Below are positions 1-5,158 of a stretch of 12,937 bases of DNA, one piece after another. The first letter of the stretch is position 1, and each line of letters opens with the position of its first letter. The position numbers and the translations under genes are program-made. The notes below the pieces were generated by a model. The model did not search any database, was not told the origin of the DNA, and was given only the letters and a program-made list of their open reading frames with translations. Source of the stretch: an uncultured Bacteroidales bacterium (GTDB lineage Bacteria > Bacteroidota > Bacteroidia > Bacteroidales > UBA932); assembly GCA_937898205.1 (NCBI GenBank), contig CALEJC010000252.1, positions 1-12,937 on the forward strand, written 5' to 3'.

Positions 1-276
1 CCCTTCGCTCTTGCCCTTGATGCCTTCAAGAAACATGTTTCCGCCCACATAAGCAAGCAAAGCAAATGCAATCCATTTTGACCATTTCTCCACAAAGCCG
101 GCAAATAACGCCGCGCCGCCCCATCCGGCAAACAACAGTCCGGCCTGAATGATGCCGAAGCTGATGGCGATGCCGAGCGCCTTCTTCCATGTGCATTGCT
201 TGAGGCACACGCTGGATGCGAGGCACACTGCAAAGCAGTCGGCACACAAGGAGCAAGCGATAAGGAGGTTTTCCAT
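1..276 (-). CDS. mntP: MntP-type manganese efflux pump, N-terminal 92 residues (cut by left edge)
   Basis: MntP is a small inner-membrane exporter that removes excess Mn(II). The visible part, read from the ATG at 276, is 92 residues and runs open off the left edge. It shows a first hydrophobic segment (about residues 4-25) carrying the family's conserved acidic residue in the context LCADCFAVCLA (Asp13), a second segment beginning ISFGIIQAGLLFAGWGG (39-54), and a third around 68-83 ending YVGGNMFLEG. This matches the MntP pattern of Asp in helix 1 and FG..Q......GW in helix 2. The start codon comes 1 nt after the recR stop, so translation is probably coupled within the fba-recR-mntP cluster. 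Six cysteines fall within the first 28 residues, which is unusual for a membrane helix. The family call is confident; manganese specificity is inferred from the family. Confidence 0.85.
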   Translation of the reverse strand, partial: MENLLIACSLCADCFAVCLASSVCLKQCTWKKALGIAISFGIIQAGLLFAGWGGAALFAGFVEKWSKWIAFALLAYVGGNMFLEGIKGKSEG

Positions 277-277
277 T

Positions 278-892
278 CTAAGGCTTGAATATCTGGCGGT
301 TGAGGATAGACTTGCCGAGAGTGAGTGCATCGGCATATTCAAGATCATCTCCAAACGCAAGGCCTCTGGCCAAGGTGGAGACTTTGACGCCAAACTTCTC
401 GATCTGGCGATAGATATAAAACGATGTGGTCTCACCTTCCACATCGGTGCTGAGTGCAAGGATGACTTCGCTGATGCCGGGATCGGCTTGAAGCCTCTCG
501 CTTAATTCTTTGATTTTCAGGTCGGAAGGCGCGATACCTCCGATAGGGGAGATGATGCCTCCGAGCACATGATAGACGCCGCGATATTGGCCTGTGGCCT
601 CAATGCTCATCACGTCTCTGATGCTCTCCACCACGCAGATAGTGCTGTGGTCACGGCTTCTGTCAGCGCAGATGGTGCAGATCTCGTCGTCGGCAAGCAT
701 CATGCAGTTTCTGCAATAGCGGGCGTCTGTTGCAAGGCGATCGATCGCCGATGCAAAATGGGGAATGTTTTCCTGGGGTTGTTTAAGCAGGTGCAAAGCT
801 AAGCGCAAAGCGCTGCGGGAGCCCACTCCCGGAAGGGAGCTGATGGCTTCCACAGCGTCTTTAAGCAACTTAGATGGATACTGATCAGTCAA
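278..892 (-). CDS. recR: Recombination mediator protein RecR
   Basis: RecR works with RecO (and RecF) to load RecA onto gapped single-stranded DNA. At 204 residues it is normal length. Domains in order: a helix-hairpin-helix with LPGVGSRSALRLALHLL (20-36); a C4 zinc finger with Cys60, Cys63, Cys72 and Cys75 (CRNC...CTIC); and a Toprim domain from about residue 85 (ICVVES with Glu89, then LSTDVEGETTSFYI around 147-160). The start is TTG at 892: the codon just upstream in the same frame is the fba stop TAA, no in-frame ATG occurs before residue 64, and the sequence from TTG gives the normal RecR N-terminus. The gene therefore begins directly after the fba stop, in the same frame, with no spacer and no Shine-Dalgarno sequence of its own, which suggests re-initiation by ribosomes finishing fba. 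Confidence 0.95.
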   Translation of the reverse strand: MTDQYPSKLLKDAVEAISSLPGVGSRSALRLALHLLKQPQENIPHFASAIDRLATDARYCRNCMMLADDEICTICADRSRDHSTICVVESIRDVMSIEATGQYRGVYHVLGGIISPIGGIAPSDLKIKELSERLQADPGISEVILALSTDVEGETTSFYIYRQIEKFGVKVSTLARGLAFGDDLEYADALTLGKSILNRQIFKP

Positions 893-1897
893 TTATCTAG
901 CTTTGTTTTGTGACCCAAGCACGTTGATGATCTTGTGTACATACATCTTCTTCATCTCCTCGCGAGCTGGCTTGAGATACTGACGTGGATCAAAGTGACC
1001 AGGGTTCTCAGCGAAGTGCTTGCGCACTGCAGCTGTCATTGCGAGACGTGAGTCAGAGTCGATATTGATCTTGCAAACGGCGCTCTTGGCTGCTTTGCGG
1101 AGCTGCTCCTCTGGGATGCCCACTGCGTTAGGAAGCTTGCCGCCGTTGGCGTTGATGATGTCTACATACTCCTGTGGCACTGAAGATGATCCGTGGAGAA
1201 CGATTGGGAATCCAGGGAGCTTCTTCTCAATGGCCTTGAGGATGTCAAATGCGAGTGGTGGTGGCACGAGACGGCCTGTCTGCTCGTCGCGTGTACACTG
1301 CTCAGGAGTAAACTTATATGCACCGTGTGATGTGCCGATTGAGATAGCGAGAGAGTCGCAACCTGTCTTCTTGACAAAGTCGATAACCTCCTCTGGCTTA
1401 GTGTAGTGAGAAACCTCTGATGAAACCTCATCCTCTACACCTGCGAGCACGCCAAGCTCAGCCTCCACAGTCACATCGTGCTTGTGAGCATACTTAACGA
1501 CCTTCTTTGTGAGAGCTACGTTCTCCTCGTAGGGGAGGTGTGAACCGTCGATCATTACTGATGAGAAACCAAAATCTACACAGCTCTTGCACACCTCATA
1601 GCTATCGCCATGGTCAAGGTGAAGCACGATCTGTGGCTTCTTCCAACCAAGCTCCTTTGCATACTCAACAGCACCCTGAGCCATATAGCGGAGGAGGGTC
1701 TGGTTGGCATAGTTGCGAGCGCCCTTTGAAACCTGAAGAATAACAGGAGACTTAGTCTCTGTACAAGCCTGGATGATGGCCTGGAGCTGCTCCATGTTAT
1801 TGAAGTTGAAAGCTGGGATAGCGTAGCCACCCTTTACTGCCTTTGCAAACATCTCACGGGTGTTTACGAGGCCGAGATCTTTAAATGAAACCTTCAT
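893..1897 (-). CDS. fba: Class II fructose-1,6-bisphosphate aldolase
   Basis: This cytosolic zinc enzyme splits fructose 1,6-bisphosphate into dihydroxyacetone phosphate and glyceraldehyde 3-phosphate, and works in reverse in gluconeogenesis. It has 334 residues. Motifs seen: substrate-binding NFNN (31-34); VLHLDHGD with catalytic Asp95 and zinc ligand His96; SSVMIDGSHLPYEEN (112-126); VEAELGVLAGVEDE (144-157); GTSHGAYK with zinc ligand His191; VLHGSSSV with zinc ligand His235; and KINIDSDSRLA, the phosphate/substrate loop near the C-terminus. The sequence closely resembles the Bacteroides class II enzyme as I know it. The ATG at 1897 has a candidate Bacteroidota promoter about 50 nt upstream. 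It is the first gene of fba-recR-mntP and diverges from gmk. Confidence 0.97.
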   Translation of the reverse strand: MKVSFKDLGLVNTREMFAKAVKGGYAIPAFNFNNMEQLQAIIQACTETKSPVILQVSKGARNYANQTLLRYMAQGAVEYAKELGWKKPQIVLHLDHGDSYEVCKSCVDFGFSSVMIDGSHLPYEENVALTKKVVKYAHKHDVTVEAELGVLAGVEDEVSSEVSHYTKPEEVIDFVKKTGCDSLAISIGTSHGAYKFTPEQCTRDEQTGRLVPPPLAFDILKAIEKKLPGFPIVLHGSSSVPQEYVDIINANGGKLPNAVGIPEEQLRKAAKSAVCKINIDSDSRLAMTAAVRKHFAENPGHFDPRQYLKPAREEMKKMYVHKIINVLGSQNKAR

Positions 1898-1943
1898 AAA
1901 TGTTTAAATAATATATTTGTATAACTAACTATCTAAAATCTTG

Positions 1944-1961
1944 CAAATTTAACTAAATTTG
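1944..1961. repeat. Perfect palindrome between divergent fba and gmk
   Basis: CAAATTTA-AC-TAAATTTG is an inverted repeat with two perfect 8-bp arms and a 2-bp centre. Each arm, read outward, is a TAnnTTTG-type -7 box, so the palindrome may simply be two back-to-back promoters, or it may also bind a dimeric regulator. Confidence 0.8.
1954..1961 (+). promoter_or_regulatory. Candidate -7 box for gmk-nadD
   Basis: TAAATTTG on the plus strand matches TAnnTTTG and would start transcription near 1968, about 12 nt before the gmk ATG. No clear TTTG lies about 20 nt upstream, so it is weaker than the minus-strand candidate. A second match, TATATTTG at 1912-1919, also lacks an upstream TTTG. Confidence 0.35.
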
Positions 1962-1979
1962 TAGAATAATATACAAGGA

Positions 1980-2549
1980 ATGACAGGTAAAGTTATCATA
2001 TTTTCAGCGCCATCCGGAGCAGGCAAAAGCACTGTGGTGAGCCATCTTCTTGGCTTGCATCCTGAGTTTGAATTTTCCATCTCTGCGACTTCGCGCGCCC
2101 CACGTGGCACAGAGAAGCATGGTGTAGAGTACTATTTTCTTTCTGCCGAGGAGTTTAGAGATCTCATCGCAAAGGATGCTTTTGTGGAATATGAAGAAGT
2201 CTATAACGATCGTTTCTACGGCACTCTCAAGAGCGAAGTGGAGCGCATCTGGGCCAAGGGCCATGTCATTATCTTTGATGTAGATGTCAAGGGCGGTGTG
2301 AGTCTCAAGAAATATTTTGGCGATGCAGCCATGTCTGTGCTCATCCTTCCTCCTGATCTTCAGGTGCTTGAGAGCCGTCTGCGCTCTCGTGCTACAGATA
2401 GCGAAGAAGCTATCCTTGAGAGACTTGCCAAGGCCGGCTCGGAGATAGATTTTGCCAGAGGCAAGTTTGACCGTGAGCTTGTCAATGACGTCTTGAGCGA
2501 GACTTTTGCCACAGCAGAAAAGATGGTCGACGATTTTCTATGCGAGTAG
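1980..2549 (+). CDS. gmk: Guanylate kinase
   Basis: Gmk phosphorylates GMP to GDP with ATP, a needed step in GTP and dGTP supply. At 189 residues it is normal length. The P-loop is SAPSGAGKST (9-18). The GMP-binding region follows with SISATSRAPRGTEKHGVEYYF (33-53; Ser35, Arg39, Arg42 and the Gly-Val-Glu-Tyr run), then VEYEEVYNDRFYGT (69-82) with the conserved Tyr-Gly-Thr, and FDVDVKGG for the late conserved Asp-Val-(Asp)-x-x-Gly motif. The ATG at 1980 gives the usual short N-terminus before the P-loop; an AAGGA sits directly against it, too close to act as a standard ribosome binding site. Its 3' end overlaps nadD by 10 nt in another frame, implying translational coupling. Confidence 0.95.
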   Translation: MTGKVIIFSAPSGAGKSTVVSHLLGLHPEFEFSISATSRAPRGTEKHGVEYYFLSAEEFRDLIAKDAFVEYEEVYNDRFYGTLKSEVERIWAKGHVIIFDVDVKGGVSLKKYFGDAAMSVLILPPDLQVLESRLRSRATDSEEAILERLAKAGSEIDFARGKFDRELVNDVLSETFATAEKMVDDFLCE

Positions 2550-3091
2550 CAGTCTATTCCGGCTCTTTTGATCCTCTCCATATCGGCCATCAGGCTATTA
2601 TGGAATACCTTACCCGTGACGCTTCTTTTGACTGCGTCTATCTTGTGATTTCTCCACAAAATCCACTCAAAGACTCTTCCAAGGCAGATAATGCTCCTCA
2701 GCGCTATGCCGCTGCTGTCCAAGCTGTCAGGAGGCATCCTGAGCTCAATGTGAGAGTTGACGACATCGAGATGAAGATGAGCGCGCCGCATTATACAATC
2801 AAAACCCTCGATGCACTCAAGCAGAGGGAGCCTGACAACTCCTTTGTACTGGTCATCGGCGCCGATAACCTTGCCATCATCAAGCGCTGGAAGGACTCTG
2901 AACGCATCCTGAAAGAATACGGAGTTGTGGTCTTTCCACGCGAGGGTTATGATCTGGATGTGATTGCAGCTCAGCTGCTCAGCGAGTCTCCTGATTATAA
3001 AATCACCATTGCCGACGCTCCTCTTGTCAATATCTCTTCTACCCAGATCCGCGAGTCCGGAGCAGGGGAGATGTCCGAGTTCTTGATGTAG
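2540..3091 (+). CDS. nadD: Nicotinate-nucleotide adenylyltransferase, short C-terminus
   Basis: NadD joins nicotinic acid mononucleotide to the AMP part of ATP, giving deamido-NAD in NAD synthesis. The 183-residue protein has the nucleotidyltransferase signature GSFDPLHIGH (8-17), a Bacteroidales-like body (SPQNPLK, APHYTIKTLDALK, VIGADN, RWKDSERI) and the late ISSTQIR motif ending at residue 171. Only 12 residues follow that motif. E. coli and B. subtilis NadD, recalled from memory, carry about 28 more, including an LLP turn and a terminal helix ending in GLY-like residues, so this copy appears to lack about 16. Those last 12 codons plus stop are exactly the 44-bp sequence repeated at 5060-5103. 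The ATG lies within the end of gmk. Activity is likely but not certain, because the catalytic motifs are complete and only the tail is short. Confidence 0.92.
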   Translation: MRVAVYSGSFDPLHIGHQAIMEYLTRDASFDCVYLVISPQNPLKDSSKADNAPQRYAAAVQAVRRHPELNVRVDDIEMKMSAPHYTIKTLDALKQREPDNSFVLVIGADNLAIIKRWKDSERILKEYGVVVFPREGYDLDVIAAQLLSESPDYKITIADAPLVNISSTQIRESGAGEMSEFLM

Positions 3092-3096
3092 CTAAA
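3053..3096 (+). repeat. Left direct repeat (nadD tail), attL-like
   Basis: This 44-bp sequence starts at the first base of NadD codon Glu172 and runs through the stop TAG and five more bases. It matches 5060-5103 at 43 of 44 positions. The one difference, C3076 versus T5083, is the third base of Ser179 and is silent. Flanking bases on both sides differ between the copies. Confidence 0.95.
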
Positions 3097-3100
3097 CGAT

Positions 3101-4177
3101 TCAAGGCCTATCGGCCATTCTCTCTATCTCGAGGAGGTAGAAAAATGCTTCCAGGCTTATCTTTTTGATGCGGTTCAGTTTGTTGAGATTCTGATTCTGG
3201 ATAAGAGCGCCAGCTAGTTCGTCATCCATTTCGGGCTTATAATGCTTGACCTTATCATTCCCGGTCTGAATCAGTCTGACCAGATAAGCGACCTTGGCCG
3301 CGTCCCTGATAGCGATATCGGCATTATAATTCTCTGGTATGATGAAACTATTGACACGTCGGGCGCCATCGGAATAGTATCCGAATTCTGTTTTATTGAG
3401 CGCGCCACGGTGGCAGATATTCATGGCACAGTTGTATGTGTCTGCCAAAACGTCAGACTCGGACAGATGATTCATACTGCGGTAACCCAATTCAATGGGT
3501 ACAATTTCACTGTAGGCTTTCCGGACTTCTGTCAGGTCATCAATTCTGTCGAGGATGGAACTGACGTCGTAGAGTTGTTTCATGATTTCCATAAAGCACT
3601 CATCCCCATTCTTGTAGAAGGGTATGCCGGTAGTATGAGGAGCAAACGCGGTGAGTTTGTCTCCCAGCATGTTTTTAAGGCTGGGGCACTGGACTATTGC
3701 TGGAGCCCCGATCTGCTTAAGAAGCGGGCTTTCAATAAGGAGTGAAACCACTTCACTGTAGTGAATATCCTCATACAGAACATCCAGCAGAATCTTGTCT
3801 ACAGGCCTGCCGGAAGGGTATGTGACCGCATAACGATACTCTGCATGGGATTTAGGGACGCCGGTACGAGAGTTACGCTCTATCTCCTGCGCTTCGATGA
3901 AACCATACTCTTTTCCGTATTGCCCCAGGAACTCCCTGATATCCGTTCCTGGAGGACAAACAATGTCCACGTCTATCGAGAGTCGTCTAGAAGTATTCAA
4001 GTGCAGCATTAGAGCCGTACCTCCCTTGAAGATAAAGGGACAGCCGGAACGCACAAGGGATTCCAGCAACGAGAGGGCACGGATAGTTTTCTCTACAAGT
4101 GCAGTGTCTGCGATATTGGGAATTAGACCGCTGGCCTGTTCAATCCATTCCAGGCTTCGGCTTTGAGGGTCAATCAT
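3101..4177 (-). CDS. abiEii: AbiEii/AbiGii-family nucleotidyltransferase toxin
   Basis: This is a 358-residue member of the AbiEii toxin family, the toxin half of AbiE-type systems, which act in phage abortive infection and plasmid or island maintenance. Related mycobacterial MenT enzymes modify tRNA acceptor ends; the target here is unknown. Motifs seen: FKGGTAL (50-56), the nucleotide-binding Gly-Gly-Thr; RRLSIDVDIV (64-73) with the metal-binding pair Asp69 and Asp71; DKILLDVLYE (127-136) in the strand with the third acidic residue; MLGDKLTAFAPHTTG (170-184), the conserved Asp-Lys-Leu-Thr-Ala; and KQLYDVSSIL (200-209). The key motifs are intact, so it should be an active enzyme. It starts 4 nt after the upstream antitoxin gene and ends 9 nt from nadD, converging with it, with no convincing terminator between. 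The ATG at 4177 gives a full N-terminal helix before the core. Confidence 0.9.
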   Translation of the reverse strand: MIDPQSRSLEWIEQASGLIPNIADTALVEKTIRALSLLESLVRSGCPFIFKGGTALMLHLNTSRRLSIDVDIVCPPGTDIREFLGQYGKEYGFIEAQEIERNSRTGVPKSHAEYRYAVTYPSGRPVDKILLDVLYEDIHYSEVVSLLIESPLLKQIGAPAIVQCPSLKNMLGDKLTAFAPHTTGIPFYKNGDECFMEIMKQLYDVSSILDRIDDLTEVRKAYSEIVPIELGYRSMNHLSESDVLADTYNCAMNICHRGALNKTEFGYYSDGARRVNSFIIPENYNADIAIRDAAKVAYLVRLIQTGNDKVKHYKPEMDDELAGALIQNQNLNKLNRIKKISLEAFFYLLEIERMADRP

Positions 4178-4181
4178 AGTT

Positions 4182-4910
4182 CTAAGGATTTATGCGGTTA
4201 AGGATATGCTGTATCTTTTCTTCGCAGTAGCGACGTCGGGCATAGCGAATGAGTCTGCTGCGGGAAATGCTGAAATCGGAGAACACTTCCTGGTAGATGC
4301 GTGTAATTTCACTTCCTTGCAGAAATTCAAATTCGGGATTAATTACGATGTCTACCAATAGTTTCTCAGTAGTAGGAACAGGAATCCCTTCAAATTTATC
4401 AAGAGGAGCTTCCGTTGTGAGCGTGTGAAGGATAATAGTGTCTTTGGTGCTCCCAAACTTAATGAATTCCTCCCTAGTGGGGTTTGGTAGCACGATCATA
4501 TTCGGATACTTCTCGCGAATGGCGTCCGGGAAAGATTGCTCTAGAAGTCGCTCCACATCAACAATAATCATTTTGATATTGGGTACGTGGAGCATAAAAG
4601 GGATGATGCTTGCTGCATCCCAAATACAGAAATCAGCTATAGGATAACGCTTTTTCAGATACTGGGCCATCTCCTTGGTTTCTGGCTTTAGTGTCACTTG
4701 AAAGCGAGGCTTTGCATAATCGCTCAATTTATACTCTCCCCACCCGGATTTAACAAGACGGCCAGATGATACCAGGCGTCTCAGTTGTGTCTGAAGCCCA
4801 GCACCAACCGGGGTGCCTATACTTTCCAGCCATGCAGCCAGGTCCTTCCTTCGGAAAGCCCCCTGCTGTTGTGCTGCATACTGGACAATATAATCTGTAG
4901 TTTTCATCAT
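4182..4910 (-). CDS. AbiEi-like antitoxin (DUF6577-type), winged-helix repressor
   Basis: This 242-residue protein is encoded directly upstream of the AbiEii toxin, the usual antitoxin-first order. Residues 1-62 form a winged helix: GAFRRKDLAAWL as the first helices, then LQTQLRRLVSSGRLVKSG, with GWGEYKLS as the wing. The rest fits the AbiEi-type antitoxin domain: CIWDAASIIPFMLH, VDVERLLEQ, LTTEAPLDKFEGIPVPTTEKLLVDIV, and a basic C-terminus RLIRYARRRY. From memory, this pattern resembles DUF6577 proteins that pair with AbiEii in Bacteroides. AbiEi proteins neutralise AbiEii without binding it tightly (type IV) and repress their own promoter through inverted repeats; a candidate site lies upstream. 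The start may be either of two adjacent ATGs, 4910 or 4907. The gene ends 4 nt before the toxin start. Confidence 0.85.
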   Translation of the reverse strand: MMKTTDYIVQYAAQQQGAFRRKDLAAWLESIGTPVGAGLQTQLRRLVSSGRLVKSGWGEYKLSDYAKPRFQVTLKPETKEMAQYLKKRYPIADFCIWDAASIIPFMLHVPNIKMIIVDVERLLEQSFPDAIREKYPNMIVLPNPTREEFIKFGSTKDTIILHTLTTEAPLDKFEGIPVPTTEKLLVDIVINPEFEFLQGSEITRIYQEVFSDFSISRSRLIRYARRRYCEEKIQHILNRINP

Positions 4911-4926
4911 CCTCTGGTTTGTGCTA

Positions 4927-4957
4927 CAAAAGTATTACAATTTTGGCAAGAAACAAA
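4927..4957 (-). promoter_or_regulatory. Promoter of the AbiE operon
   Basis: On the minus strand, TTTG (4957-4954), a 19-nt spacer and TACTTTTG (4934-4927) match the Bacteroidota pattern TTTG-N19-TAnnTTTG fully. Transcription should start near 4920, leaving a leader of only about 10 nt before the ATG at 4910. This is the best-formed promoter in the window. Confidence 0.7.
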
Positions 4958-4976
4958 CTTTTCCTGCCAATTCTGT
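4937..4976. promoter_or_regulatory. Candidate antitoxin operator (inverted repeat over the -33 box)
   Basis: TTGGCA (4943-4948) and TGCCAA (4965-4970) are perfect 6-bp arms 16 nt apart. The match extends imperfectly to 12-bp arms with 9 of 12 paired (4937-4948 and 4965-4976). The -33 element of the AbiE promoter lies between the arms, so a bound dimer would block RNA polymerase. AbiEi antitoxins are known to bind promoter inverted repeats; binding here is inferred. Confidence 0.45.
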
Positions 4977-4996
4977 ATAACTTTTATCGAATGGAA

Positions 4997-5059
4997 TTAC
5001 TTCACCTTCTCCTGCTCGAAGAGTTTCATGGTATTGGCCTTGCTCTTTTCGGCAATGTA
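4997..5059 (-). pseudogene. Possible C-terminal remnant of an unidentified gene
   Basis: Read on the minus strand, this stretch ends at TAA (4999-4997) and encodes a charged tail, YIAEKSKANTMKLFEQEKVK, which looks like a protein C-terminus. Upstream the frame runs into the right 44-bp repeat and meets a stop at 5101-5099, with no start codon that would make a real gene. It could be the leftover end of a cassette gene cut off by insertion, or chance. I do not recognise the family. Confidence 0.25.
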
Positions 5060-5103
5060 GAGTCCGGAGCAGGGGAGATGTCTGAGTTCTTGATGTAGCT
5101 AAA
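5060..5103 (+). repeat. Right direct repeat (second copy of nadD tail), attR-like
   Basis: This is the 43/44-identical copy of 3053-3096. It still encodes the last 12 NadD residues and the stop (TAG at 5096-5098) but is not preceded by nadD. Its last bases run into the T-rich tail of the susCD terminator, so it probably marks where nadD originally met that terminator. Confidence 0.95.
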
Positions 5104-5135
5104 ATAAAGAGAGCGCCCGCCAGGCGGACGCTCTC
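5101..5135 (-). terminator. Intrinsic terminator of the susC-susD operon
   Basis: A stem of 12 base pairs with one C-A mismatch (5109-5121 with 5123-5135) is built on outer arms GAGAGCG and CGCTCTC and inner arms CCGCC and GGCGG. Read on the minus strand it is followed by TTTATTTT (5108-5101). It lies 23 nt past the susD stop. On the plus strand no T-tract follows, so it mainly serves susCD. Confidence 0.85.
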
Positions 5136-5158
5136 AGTAACAGAAGAGATATTATTTA

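Larger units (their letters stand above)
1944..1976 (-). promoter_or_regulatory. Candidate Bacteroidota promoter for fba-recR-mntP
   Basis: On the minus strand, TAAATTTG (1951 down to 1944) matches the Bacteroidota -7 pattern TAnnTTTG. A TTG at 1976-1974 sits 22 nt upstream as a partial -33 element. The predicted transcript start is near 1937, giving a leader of about 40 nt before the fba ATG. This is pattern matching only. Confidence 0.5.
3053..5103. mobile_element. AbiE toxin-antitoxin cassette inserted at the 3' end of nadD
   Basis: A module of about 2.0 kb (unique part 3097-5059) lies between two near-identical 44-bp copies of the nadD tail. It holds a complete AbiEi/AbiEii-like operon with its own promoter and about 150 nt of non-coding sequence at the right end. 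This layout is what site-specific or Campbell-type integration into the end of a gene leaves: the gene keeps a coding 3' end at one junction and a spare copy remains at the other. No integrase, transposase or terminal inverted repeats are present, so movement would need recombination supplied in trans, or the insertion may be a relic of a larger element. The repeat is seen directly; mobility is inferred. Confidence 0.6.

Noticed and set aside
26..256. Open frame of 76 codons on the minus strand
   Set aside because: It overlaps the mntP frame, which starts at 276, has the conserved MntP motifs and follows recR by 1 nt; the 76-codon frame is low-complexity and Arg/His rich.
149..505. Plus-strand open frame of 118 codons
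   Set aside because: It is antisense to mntP and recR, which carry clear family motifs; no family features of its own.
3104..3117. GGCC-TATC-GGCC hairpin as terminator for nadD or the toxin
   Set aside because: The stem is only 4 bp, lies within the toxin coding end, and has no T-tract on either side.
3242..3745. Plus-strand open frame of 167 codons inside the cassette
   Set aside because: Antisense to abiEii, which has intact catalytic motifs; no recognisable domain, although an antisense transcript here is possible.
3097..5059. Insertion sequence or transposon
   Set aside because: There is no transposase, no terminal inverted repeats at the repeat boundaries, and the 44-bp duplication is far longer than typical target duplications.
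4991..5098. Short plus-strand frame joining new sequence to the NadD tail
   Set aside because: It is only 35 codons, with no promoter or ribosome binding site; it is open mainly because the repeat carries the NadD tail and stop.
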